From NCBI GenBank assembly GCA_020442965.1, contig JAGRJB010000068.1, forward strand, positions 1-5,687: 5,687 nucleotides of DNA. Reading direction: 5' to 3'. The position numbers and the translations under genes are program-made. The DNA comes from Pseudomonadales bacterium. GTDB lineage: Bacteria > Pseudomonadota > Gammaproteobacteria > Steroidobacterales > Steroidobacteraceae. The notes under the pieces are model-generated. The model had not been told where the DNA came from. It ran no database searches and saw nothing but the letters and a program-made list of their open reading frames with translations. Of the stretch, positions 1 to 5,687 are shown piece by piece (positions within the stretch are counted from its first letter, which is position 1; each line of letters starts with the position of its first letter).

Positions 1-2
1 CG

Positions 3-1649
3 AGCGTGGCGGGCGCTGCGCGACAGCGCACCACCCTGGAAGTGCTCGACCGCGCTCGGGATCGGGTGGCGGCAGAACTCGCCGACCAGCCGACTGTGCA
101 GACGCGACTACGTGCGGTGCTCGCGCAGAGCTATCTGGGTTTGTACGAACCTGAGAGAGCGCGACAACTGTTGGCGCAGACGCTGCCGCAGGCACAAACC
201 CTGGCGCAAGCAGGCAAGGAGTCTGACAACGATACACTAACGACGTTGTATTTGCTCACAGCACAAGCGTTGATTCCGCTCGGCCGGCTCGATGAAGCGG
301 GCGAGCAGCTCGACCAGTTATTCCGGCGGCTCGGCCGACGCCGACCGGATGCTAACTATGTTGCCGGCAAGGTGGCGCGCAGCACGATTGCCTATGAACG
401 AACACAATACGATGCCGCCAAAGTCGCTGCACAAGAAGCGCTGGCTGCAGCGAAGAACACAGCGGGTCTGGATGACAGTTTGCTCGCCAATGCACACGGC
501 GCCATGGGGCGCGCCGAGGGCATGCTGCGCAACGCCGAGCAATCAGTGGCTCACAACCGTGACGCTTACGAATATGCGCTGCGTGCGTTTGGTGGTGACC
601 ATGATCATCCGCGAGTATTGGAAGCGGAGCAGGACTATGCGGCGTCGCTGATCGATGTCGACCGCATGGACGAGGCGATCCCACACTTGCAGCGCTCGCT
701 CGCTGCAGCAGAGGCAACGTACGGCCGAGACAGCTTGATCGCGGCGCGCTACTCGGTACGCCTCGGACTCACGCAGATGGAACGCGGTGAATTGACCACC
801 GCGATCGATCTGATCGACCGCGGGAATCGCGGCGAGCTGGCATTCCACTTACCGCCGTCACCCGCCACGGCCGGCAGGATCCGGACGCTCGCGCGGGCCA
901 ACATGGCGGCACGGCACATGGCAACGGCCGCAGAACAGATTGATGCGTCAATCGCGGTAATGAAAGGCTTCGATGCCCCATCCATGATGAGCGTGCTCGA
1001 AGCCGATCAGGCTTTCGCGCATGCTGCGGCGGGCGGCAATTACGGCACGAGCCTCACCGAGCTCGAACGTATCATCCAGGCGCAGGACCGCGGCGAGCCA
1101 CGCTACAAGACACATCTGCCCGATATCTATCTTGGCATGCTGCAACTCTGGCGCGGCCAGCCGCAATTGGCGCAGGCGGCACTCGCTCGGGGTGTCGCGT
1201 TGGCGCGCAAGCAGACGCGTCATTCCGACCTGGGCGAGGCATTGGTGTATCTCGGCTTGGCACAACTAGACACTAACGACAATGTTGGCGCGCGCCGCAG
1301 TTTGGAGGAGGGTCTGCAGGAGCTGCGTAGTGTGCAGACGACAACGACCCCTGCGCAGGCGGAAGCATTGGTGGGCTTGGGGCGCGTGGCGCTCGGCGTG
1401 CGCGATCCTGCGACAGCGTTAGCGGCATTGCGTGAGGCTCAGCAATTCTGGGCGGCGTTCGACCCCGCGGCACGCGGCGCCGCCGAGGCAGCATTCTGGC
1501 GCGGTGAGGCGCTGATCGCCGCCAATGAACAGGGCGAAGCGCGGCGCGCGTTTCGCGATGCAGCGGCACTGCTTGCGAGTTCGCAGATCCCGGCCGACCG
1601 GGCATTGAGCGTGAGGGCCCGCGCCCGATTGGCGGCGAAGACACCTTGA
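3..1649 (+). CDS. TPR-repeat protein, 5'-truncated; probable C-terminal half of a TPR-tailed serine/threonine protein kinase
   Basis: The frame is open to the left edge, so the gene is probably cut there. The GTG at base 6 is the first possible start, but too little sequence precedes it to show a ribosome site. Numbering from that GTG, 547 residues are visible. Residues 11-29 (LEVLDRARDRVAAELADQP) resemble the segment that opens the TPR region of proteobacterial Ser/Thr kinases. After it come about twelve Ala/Leu/Arg-rich helical pairs of 35-45 residues, with TPR-style small residues (for example ALVGLGRVAL and FWRGEALIAANEQGEARRAF). I see no kinase motif (HRD, DFG), membrane segment or signal peptide in this part; if it is a kinase, they lie upstream. 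Such kinases usually run to about 850-950 residues, so roughly 350 would be missing. TPR arrays bind protein partners and here would act in the cytoplasm or periplasm. The next gene is co-oriented, 102 bp downstream. The TPR call is firm; the kinase call is inference. An alternative is a stand-alone or transcription-factor-linked TPR protein. Confidence 0.8.
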   Translation, partial: SVAGAARQRTTLEVLDRARDRVAAELADQPTVQTRLRAVLAQSYLGLYEPERARQLLAQTLPQAQTLAQAGKESDNDTLTTLYLLTAQALIPLGRLDEAGEQLDQLFRRLGRRRPDANYVAGKVARSTIAYERTQYDAAKVAAQEALAAAKNTAGLDDSLLANAHGAMGRAEGMLRNAEQSVAHNRDAYEYALRAFGGDHDHPRVLEAEQDYAASLIDVDRMDEAIPHLQRSLAAAEATYGRDSLIAARYSVRLGLTQMERGELTTAIDLIDRGNRGELAFHLPPSPATAGRIRTLARANMAARHMATAAEQIDASIAVMKGFDAPSMMSVLEADQAFAHAAAGGNYGTSLTELERIIQAQDRGEPRYKTHLPDIYLGMLQLWRGQPQLAQAALARGVALARKQTRHSDLGEALVYLGLAQLDTNDNVGARRSLEEGLQELRSVQTTTTPAQAEALVGLGRVALGVRDPATALAALREAQQFWAAFDPAARGAAEAAFWRGEALIAANEQGEARRAFRDAAALLASSQIPADRALSVRARARLAAKTP

Positions 1650-1676
1650 ATCTGCGTACTGATGTCCGGATCGGGA

Positions 1677-1750
1677 GCGAGATCTCGTTGGCTGGTTTGA
1701 CTGGGCTTGTCTCAACAGCGGGCAAGCCAGCCGAATGCTGGAGATCTCGC
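1677..1750 (+). promoter_or_regulatory. Nested inverted repeat in the leader of the lipoprotein gene, covering its ribosome-binding site
   Basis: GCGAGATCTC (1677-1686) is a perfect inverted repeat of GAGATCTCGC (1741-1750), a 10-bp outer stem. The right arm contains most of the Shine-Dalgarno sequence and ends two bases before the ATG at 1752. Inside the enclosed loop, 1704-1711 pairs with 1721-1728 over 8 bp (one G-U pair), extended by 1701-1702 with 1729-1730 across a bulged G1703. GGCTGG (1690-1695) could instead pair with CCAGCC (1727-1732). If transcribed, the leader could hide the ribosome site in a stem. Seen directly: the base pairing. Inferred: that it forms in RNA and regulates translation. 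I see no convincing sigma-70 promoter in 1650-1751. A TTGACT at 1697-1702 has no good -10 box at 17 bp. Confidence 0.5.
1740..1744 (+). promoter_or_regulatory. Shine-Dalgarno sequence GGAGA that fixes the lipoprotein start
   Basis: GGAGA lies 7 bases before the ATG at 1752. It supports that ATG over the in-frame TTG at 1707, which would add 15 residues ahead of a well-formed lipoprotein signal and falls inside the leader stem. Four of its five bases (1741-1744) lie in the right arm of the outer inverted repeat. Confidence 0.75.
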
Positions 1751-1751
1751 C

Positions 1752-1835
1752 ATGAACCTTTGCTACCCCACCTACTTCCGTCGCTGCACCAGGCTGGCGT
1801 GGGCGCTGCTGCTGGGGATCTCGCTGGCCGGCTGT
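1752..1835 (+). other. Type II (lipoprotein) signal peptide with lipobox LAGC
   Basis: The n-region carries Arg10, Arg11 and Arg14. A hydrophobic core (LAWALLLGIS, residues 15-24) leads to the lipobox Leu25-Ala26-Gly27-Cys28. Signal peptidase II would cleave before Cys28, which is then acylated. Residue +2 is Trp, not the Asp inner-membrane retention signal, so Lol transport to the outer membrane is expected. Confidence 0.88.
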
Positions 1836-4800
1836 TGGGGCAGCACCTCGACCGACGAGCAGCCGGATGCGGGCGAGGATGGTACGCCGGCCGGCGCCAC
1901 GTATCGGGTTGGCTTTGTGATCAGTGGGCTGCCAGCCGGCGAAGAAGTGTTGGTCGAGCTCGCCGATCTGACACCGCCGGTGGCCGGCACGCCGAACACC
2001 TCAGCCGCGCAAAGCATTTCGGCCAGTAACGGCCGCACGTTCTTTTCCAACCCCGTGCCGGACGGCACAGTATTCGCCGTTCACCCCAACATGGCCGGCG
2101 AGTCGTCACGACTGCGTTGCGACGTCGTCAACGATCGTCTGCGAACGATTGCGGGATCGGACATCACGGATATCGAGATTCGCTGCGTCGAGGGCCATCT
2201 GCTCGGCGGCGCAATCCAGGGATTGCGGGGCGCGGACTTCTTCTTGCAGCTCACCATCGCTCCCTATGGGCGCACGGTATCCGAACGATTCAGTGCCGAC
2301 GGTCCATTCGCATTCTCGAAAGCGGTCGCTACGGGAGAAAGCTACCAAGTTACCGTCAGTCAGCCGCCGACGAATCCCGATCAGGTATGCCGTGTCGATA
2401 ACGAAGCGGGCGTGATGGGCGATGCCGACGTGACGAACATTCAAGTGACCTGCGCCGAGGCATCGATTGGTTACAACGTTACTGGTCTCAGCGGCAGTGG
2501 CTTGATCGTAAGCCTCGCACTCGAGGTCGAGGTCAACGGCGTGCGGTCGTTTCTTGTCGTTGAGCGCGGCGACGTTACCGAGGATGGTGAATTCACTTTC
2601 GATACCCCGGTGAATCGCGGCGAAGAATATCACGTTGCGGTGTACCAGCAGCCCAGCGACCCCGACCAGGAATGCACCGTACCGGCTGGCATCGGCACTG
2701 TCGACGCGGACCTGACAATGGTCGAAGTGCGCTGCCCGCAGCCCGACAGGGTCTACCAATTCTATGACAACAATACAGTCACCTCTGGTGCGCCGCCGTT
2801 GTACGCGGGGCGGAAACTCGGCGGTGTGCTCGAGGATTCGTTCGTCTTCGGTCCGGGTCCCATCATTCCGCTCGGCAACGTCGTCAGCGGCCTCGCGACG
2901 ACAGAATTGTTTCAACTGCAGTTGGATAACGCAGACGCGGACGGAGTCGTCTTCTCGAACCTCACCGGGACGACTTACTGGTTGGCCGCGGAATCGCCGA
3001 GGCCGAACCTCGATCCGACGGAAGCAGCATCGCGTCTGAACAGTCATTATGCACAACTGGATACATACTGGCGCTTCCGCAAGGTGACACCAGGTGCGAC
3101 ATTCCAGCTCGTGCTGAGCGATATCAATCTGTTGGCCTACCATGATGTTCACCAGGCCGGCTCGGGTGGGGTTCTGATCGCCGAAGCCGACCTGCGGGTC
3201 GACGCTTACCGAGCGTATGTCAGCACGTACGAGGAAGAACCATTCTATAGTGCCGCCAGCGACATCGAGCTGCGCGGCAATGAGCAACGGGACCCTAACA
3301 ATCCGTTCCACGGCAACGTATGGTCGCTGCAAAGTCGCACGCTGGCGACGACAGACTTCAGTATCTTCTCGGCAGACGATTTCCGTTTCAATGGAGACGC
3401 AGGTGTGGCGGGCTACGCCAATGGGCACGTGGCCACAGCTCAACTCGTGGCACCCAAGGTCATCGACGTCGACCTTTCCAAGCTGGTGGTGGGCGCCGAG
3501 TTCGTCGTTGTGTCGAGTGCCATCGTGCATGCCCGCAACAGCTATTCCGCCGAAGGCGGGGCGGTGGCGTACTTGCGCGACCCGGCGGCCTTTGATCCCG
3601 GTGAGAATCCGGGCGGCATCTCGATCGAGACGCAGGGCCTCGTGATGCTCGAGCTTGGCGACGTGGACATCGAAAACCTGCAATCCGGCGGCGGTGCTGC
3701 GCCGGCGGCCTGTCCGGTGGCCGTCACCGACCGCAGCGTGCTCGAGTTTAGTGCCGCTCACTATCGAGTGTCGGAAGCGGCCGAAGTGCTCGACGCGATC
3801 AACGTCACGCGCAGTGGCAACGCCAGCGGCCTGGTCACCGCCCGCGTAAGTCTCGCCGGCGGCACCGCGACGATCGACACGGATTTCGAGATGCGCGAAC
3901 TCGAGGTGCGCTTCGGCGACGGCAGTACGGCGCCACGCACGCTCGAATTGCCGATCCTCGCCGACGAACTGGACGAGGGCGATGAAACCTTGACGCTCAC
4001 GCTCGAATCGCCGGGCGGGTGTGCGGTGATTGGCGCGCGTAACACCGCCACCGTGACGATCGTGGATGACGATGCGCCGATTGCGTCTGGGTTCCTGCAG
4101 ATCAGTGGCACGGTGTCAGGCCTGGTCGGTAGTGGTCTGACGCTGTCGAATATCGGCAGCTCGACTCTCGCGATCACTGCCAACGGGCCGTTCGCCTTTC
4201 CGCGCGAAACGCCTGACCGGATCAGCTATGCGGTGCAAGTGGCGTCGCAACCTGTGAATCCGGGGCAGAGCTGCACTGTCACGAACGGTACTGGCAGGCT
4301 CGCGGGCGCCGATATCACGAACGTCCTGGTGGCATGCACGACCTTGCCGCCTGATGCCGCGGGTCTGGATCTACAGTTCGCGAGCGGCGGCAAGTTGAGC
4401 GATGCAACGCTTGGTGAAGCGCGTGACGTCGCGGTGCAAGCCGACGGCAAGATACTGGTCGTCACCAAGACCACACTGGCGCGATTTCTCGCCAATGGCA
4501 GTCCTGACACGAGCTTCGGTACGGCAGGCCAAGCGGCGTCGAACTTCTTCGGCGCAAGCGACGCGCTCGAGGCCGTTGCTGTGCAGCCAGATGGCTACAT
4601 CCTGGTCGCGGGTTCCTCGCAGGACGGCGCCAACTCACCAACCCAGAACGACGTGGTCGTGGCGCGCTATGACACCAACGGGTTGCTCGATCCTAATTTC
4701 GGCTCTGGTGGCAAAGTTGTCACCGACATCGCCGGACGCGGCGACGGTGCCTACGATATTCTCCTCCTGCCAGACGGCAGGGTCGTCGTGACGGGCACTG

Positions 4801-5549
4801 CGTCGATCGTCGATTCATTCGGTATCACCAACGGCGACTTCGTCGCAATTCGCTACACCAGCAGCGGGGTGCTGGACACCAGTTTCGGTACTGGCGGGTT
4901 TGTAACGACCAACATTGCGGGCCGGACCGACCTGGGATATGCCGCAGCGCTGCAGCTGGACGGCAAGATCGTGCTGGCGGGGCGAGTGGCGAACACCGGC
5001 GGTGATGATCCGGACATCGGTCTGGTGCGCTACACAGCCAGCGGCGCGCTCGACACGAGCTTCGGCACCGGTGGCATCGTCAGAGTGCTAACAAGCGATT
5101 GGGATGAGGCGGCGGATGTTGCGATTCAGCCGGACGGCAAAATCGTGATTGCTGGATTTCGCTTGGGATCCACATCTGCGACCCCCGACAGGCTGACCGT
5201 GATGCGCTTCGACGGCAATGGCAACCCAGATCCTGGATTCGGTACCAACGGACGCGTCGATGATCCGGTCATGACCAGAGGTCGCGGCATCGCGTTGCAA
5301 ACTGATGGCCGAATCGTCGTGGTCGGTGGCGTCGGTGAATTTCCCTCCGACATCAGCGTCGCACGGTTGAACGCGATCGGGGCGCTCGATACGAGCTTCG
5401 GCACCGGCGGCGCGCTGCGTGTCGACTTCTTTGGCGGCAGCGACGATGCCTTCGCGGTTGCGATTCAGGCTGATGGCAAGATCGTTGCGGCGGGTGTCGC
5501 GCAAAACGGCACGCAGGCAACTATGGGGCTCATCCGCGTACTGCCGTGA
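1752..5549 (+). CDS. Very large surface lipoprotein with Cys-pair beta repeats, Calx-beta domain and seven delta-60 (beta-propeller) repeats
   Basis: The complete product is 1265 residues from the ATG at 1752, chosen for its GGAGA ribosome site and the type II signal that follows. Domains in order: signal peptide 1-27 with lipobox LAGC and lipidated Cys28; acidic linker 29-50; Cys-pair beta repeats R1 (51-145), R2 (148-234) and R3 (238-328); an unrecognised, probably all-beta region 329-653; a Calx-beta domain about 663-774; repeat R4 (780-862); and seven delta-60 repeats 872-1265. Trp at +2 after Cys28, rather than Asp, argues for the outer membrane. The export signal and four Cys pairs suggest disulfides formed outside the cytoplasm. 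No catalytic motif or C-terminal sorting signal is visible; the protein ends within the last propeller repeat. Calx-beta and delta-60 domains are typical of large extracellular adhesion or binding proteins, so binding to a surface or polymer is the likely role, but the ligand is unknown. The gene follows the TPR/kinase-like gene on the same strand and may be translationally controlled by its leader stem. Confidence 0.9.
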   Translation: MNLCYPTYFRRCTRLAWALLLGISLAGCWGSTSTDEQPDAGEDGTPAGATYRVGFVISGLPAGEEVLVELADLTPPVAGTPNTSAAQSISASNGRTFFSNPVPDGTVFAVHPNMAGESSRLRCDVVNDRLRTIAGSDITDIEIRCVEGHLLGGAIQGLRGADFFLQLTIAPYGRTVSERFSADGPFAFSKAVATGESYQVTVSQPPTNPDQVCRVDNEAGVMGDADVTNIQVTCAEASIGYNVTGLSGSGLIVSLALEVEVNGVRSFLVVERGDVTEDGEFTFDTPVNRGEEYHVAVYQQPSDPDQECTVPAGIGTVDADLTMVEVRCPQPDRVYQFYDNNTVTSGAPPLYAGRKLGGVLEDSFVFGPGPIIPLGNVVSGLATTELFQLQLDNADADGVVFSNLTGTTYWLAAESPRPNLDPTEAASRLNSHYAQLDTYWRFRKVTPGATFQLVLSDINLLAYHDVHQAGSGGVLIAEADLRVDAYRAYVSTYEEEPFYSAASDIELRGNEQRDPNNPFHGNVWSLQSRTLATTDFSIFSADDFRFNGDAGVAGYANGHVATAQLVAPKVIDVDLSKLVVGAEFVVVSSAIVHARNSYSAEGGAVAYLRDPAAFDPGENPGGISIETQGLVMLELGDVDIENLQSGGGAAPAACPVAVTDRSVLEFSAAHYRVSEAAEVLDAINVTRSGNASGLVTARVSLAGGTATIDTDFEMRELEVRFGDGSTAPRTLELPILADELDEGDETLTLTLESPGGCAVIGARNTATVTIVDDDAPIASGFLQISGTVSGLVGSGLTLSNIGSSTLAITANGPFAFPRETPDRISYAVQVASQPVNPGQSCTVTNGTGRLAGADITNVLVACTTLPPDAAGLDLQFASGGKLSDATLGEARDVAVQADGKILVVTKTTLARFLANGSPDTSFGTAGQAASNFFGASDALEAVAVQPDGYILVAGSSQDGANSPTQNDVVVARYDTNGLLDPNFGSGGKVVTDIAGRGDGAYDILLLPDGRVVVTGTASIVDSFGITNGDFVAIRYTSSGVLDTSFGTGGFVTTNIAGRTDLGYAAALQLDGKIVLAGRVANTGGDDPDIGLVRYTASGALDTSFGTGGIVRVLTSDWDEAADVAIQPDGKIVIAGFRLGSTSATPDRLTVMRFDGNGNPDPGFGTNGRVDDPVMTRGRGIALQTDGRIVVVGGVGEFPSDISVARLNAIGALDTSFGTGGALRVDFFGGSDDAFAVAIQADGKIVAAGVAQNGTQATMGLIRVLP
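1902..2735 (+). repeat. Three tandem Cys-pair beta repeats (R1-R3) of the lipoprotein
   Basis: The units are residues 51-145, 148-234 and 238-328. Each opens with a G-L-x-G type turn (ISGLPAG, IQGLRGA, VTGLSGSG). R2 and R3 have a GxFxF strand, a QPP/QPS-x-P-D-Q turn before the first Cys and a closing strand ending in Cys; R1 is the most diverged. The Cys pairs are 123/145, 213/234 and 308/328, always 20-22 residues apart, which suggests one disulfide per unit. The type recurs in surface proteins of gammaproteobacteria. I cannot attach a family name with certainty. The copies are well diverged at DNA level, so this is an old domain array, not a recent duplication. Confidence 0.75.
2736..3710 (+). 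other. Unrecognised central region of the lipoprotein (residues 329-653)
   Basis: About 325 residues separate repeat R3 from the Calx-beta domain. The region is rich in short alternating hydrophobic stretches and aromatics (for example HYAQLDTYWRFRKV and AEFVVVSSAIVHARNSY), and has a charged stretch RGNEQRDPNNPFHGN. This suggests one or two beta-sandwich modules. It lacks Cys, unlike the flanking repeats, and ends in a Gly/Ala linker just before Cys654. I do not recognise a named family. It is the best candidate for the ligand-specific part of the protein. Confidence 0.5.
3738..4073 (+). other. Calx-beta domain (residues about 663-774)
   Basis: The order of signatures is typical of Calx-beta: LEFSAAHYRVSE at the first strand, INVTRSGNASG, a GTATIDTDFE turn, the acidic hairpin DELDEGDETLTLTLESP starting at residue 738, and the closing strand TATVTIVDDD ending at residue 774. 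The acidic turns are where Ca2+ binds in sodium-calcium exchanger relatives. Binding here is inferred. Cys757 inside the domain and Cys654 just before it are the only unpaired cysteines in the mature ectodomain apart from lipid-bearing Cys28, so they may form a disulfide. Confidence 0.82.
4089..4337 (+). repeat. Fourth Cys-pair beta repeat (R4), separated from R1-R3
   Basis: Residues 780-862 keep the full pattern: GTVSGLVGSGLTL, ANGPFAFP, VASQPVNPGQSCTV, and ADITNVLVAC with Cys841 and Cys862 21 residues apart. This copy is closest to the common form of the repeat. It acts as the linker between the Calx-beta domain and the propeller. Confidence 0.78.
4365..5549 (+). repeat. Seven delta-60 repeats, probable seven-bladed beta-propeller (residues 872-1265)
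   Basis: Each unit starts with a form of L-D-x-x-F-G-x-G-G and continues through A-x-Q-x-D-G-K-I-x-V-x-G to a strand ending R-Y/F/L-x-x-x-G. The starting Asp residues are 873, 919, 980, 1042, 1101, 1160 and 1213, so the period is 53-62 residues except for a shorter first unit of 46. Units 2-7 keep the Phe-Gly pair; unit 1 is degenerate (LDLQFASGG). Delta-60 repeats belong to the beta-propeller superfamily, and seven is a common closed number. At DNA level the GAcACGAGcTTCGGyAC core recurs (near 4507, 4875, 5052 and 5388), but the copies are otherwise diverged. Confidence 0.87.
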
Positions 5550-5552
5550 TGT

Positions 5553-5610
5553 CGGCGGCATTTGGCGGCCGAGGCCGAGGCAGCTCGGCGTGCCGCCGCG
5601 ATCGAGCTGC
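5553..5610 (+). other. Cluster of overlapping inverted repeats between the lipoprotein stop and the 5S gene
   Basis: Three stems can be drawn: CGGCGGCA (5553-5560) with TGCCGCCG (5591-5598); GCCGAG (5574-5579) with CTCGGC (5584-5589) and a 4-base loop; and GCAGCTCG (5580-5587) with CGAGCTGC (5603-5610). The first two can nest, while the third excludes both. No T-run follows any of them, so this is not a standard Rho-independent terminator. It may act as a Rho-type or processing structure, or be chance in GC-rich DNA. Confidence 0.4.
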
Positions 5611-5631
5611 GTCTGCGAATGAATGCAGGAT

Positions 5632-5687
5632 TTCCCGGTCGGCCAGAGCGAGCGGGACCTATCCGATCCCATTCCGAACTCGGAAGT
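5632..5687 (+). rRNA. rrf: 5S ribosomal RNA, 5' half only (cut by window edge)
   Basis: The last ~56 bases match the 5' half of bacterial 5S rRNA. Bases 5641-5687 align without gaps to E. coli 5S positions 9-55, including GGCC-AGCG, GATCCCAT and the diagnostic CCGAACTCGGAAGT of loop C and helix III. The first few bases (about 5632-5640) differ and may hold a one-base insertion, so the exact 5' end is uncertain by 1-2 bases. The 3' half, including the partner strand of helix I, lies outside, so I cannot confirm that the gene is intact. No 23S rRNA lies upstream; the lipoprotein stop is 82 bases before it. Confidence 0.9.

Noticed and set aside
1697..1725. Sigma-70 promoter from TTGACT at 1697-1702
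   Set aside because: The hexamer 17 bp downstream is GGGCAA, with no resemblance to TATAAT, and the -35-like box sits inside the inverted-repeat leader.
1273..1725. Reverse-strand frame of 150 codons over the end of the TPR gene
   Set aside because: It is antisense to continuous TPR-like coding sequence. The product is Pro/Arg-rich with no domain, as expected for a shadow frame in GC-rich DNA.
1707..1751. Upstream TTG start for the lipoprotein, adding 15 residues
   Set aside because: The added residues would precede a standard lipoprotein signal, no ribosome site fits the TTG, and the TTG lies inside the leader hairpin. The ATG at 1752 has GGAGA at good spacing.
1646..2029. Forward frame of 127 codons starting with TTG over the stop of the TPR gene
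   Set aside because: It overlaps the signal peptide and first repeat of the lipoprotein in another frame, has a rare start and no ribosome site, and its product is Arg/Gly-rich without recognisable features.
2106..3761. Long reverse-strand open frame of 551 codons opposite the lipoprotein gene
   Set aside because: It lies wholly antisense to a well-supported coding region with recognisable domains. Its translation shows no domain, signal or sensible composition (many His/Arg/Val in irregular order). Long antisense frames are common in GC-rich genes.
5551..5600. Rho-independent terminator after the lipoprotein gene
   Set aside because: Strong GC stems are present, but the loop of the 8-bp stem is 30 bases and no run of T follows any of the stems.

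Overview
This is a GC-rich bacterial window with every supported feature on the + strand: the C-terminal part of a TPR protein, a very large surface lipoprotein, and the first ~56 nt of a 5S rRNA gene. The organism is most likely a gammaproteobacterium of the Xanthomonadales/Lysobacterales/Steroidobacterales kind. That rests on the 5S sequence, which aligns to E. coli 5S without gaps over its last 47 nt. It also rests on two protein types common there: a TPR tail of the serine/threonine-kinase kind, and a lipoprotein carrying the Cys-pair beta repeat, a Calx-beta domain and delta-60 repeats. The assignment is an inference; no species marker is complete.

Layout. Bases 1-1649 hold the 3' part of an open reading frame that runs in from the left edge. 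It is an array of about twelve TPR-like helical pairs, probably the sensory or scaffold tail of a membrane Ser/Thr protein kinase whose catalytic half lies upstream. Bases 1650-1751 are a 102-bp gap with a striking nested inverted repeat. Its outer 10-bp stem would bury most of the Shine-Dalgarno sequence of the next gene. Bases 1752-5549 encode a complete 1265-residue predicted outer-membrane lipoprotein. In order it has a lipobox, three Cys-pair beta repeats, a ~325-residue unrecognised region, a Calx-beta domain, a fourth Cys-pair repeat and seven delta-60 repeats that would close one beta-propeller. Bases 5550-5631 are a short GC-rich spacer full of competing inverted repeats. From about 5632 the 5S rRNA gene begins and is cut by the window edge. 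No 23S gene precedes it, so it is not in the usual 16S-23S-5S order.

How they may work together (inference). A TPR-tailed kinase next to a giant surface lipoprotein fits a signalling-plus-surface-effector pair. In related bacteria such kinases often sit beside an ECF sigma factor gene, which would be expected just left of this window. Nothing visible proves that the kinase-like gene and the lipoprotein are co-transcribed. The most notable items are the possible translational switch ahead of the lipoprotein, its unassigned middle region, and the unlinked 5S gene. I saw no mobile element, CRISPR array, tRNA or convincing reverse-strand gene.
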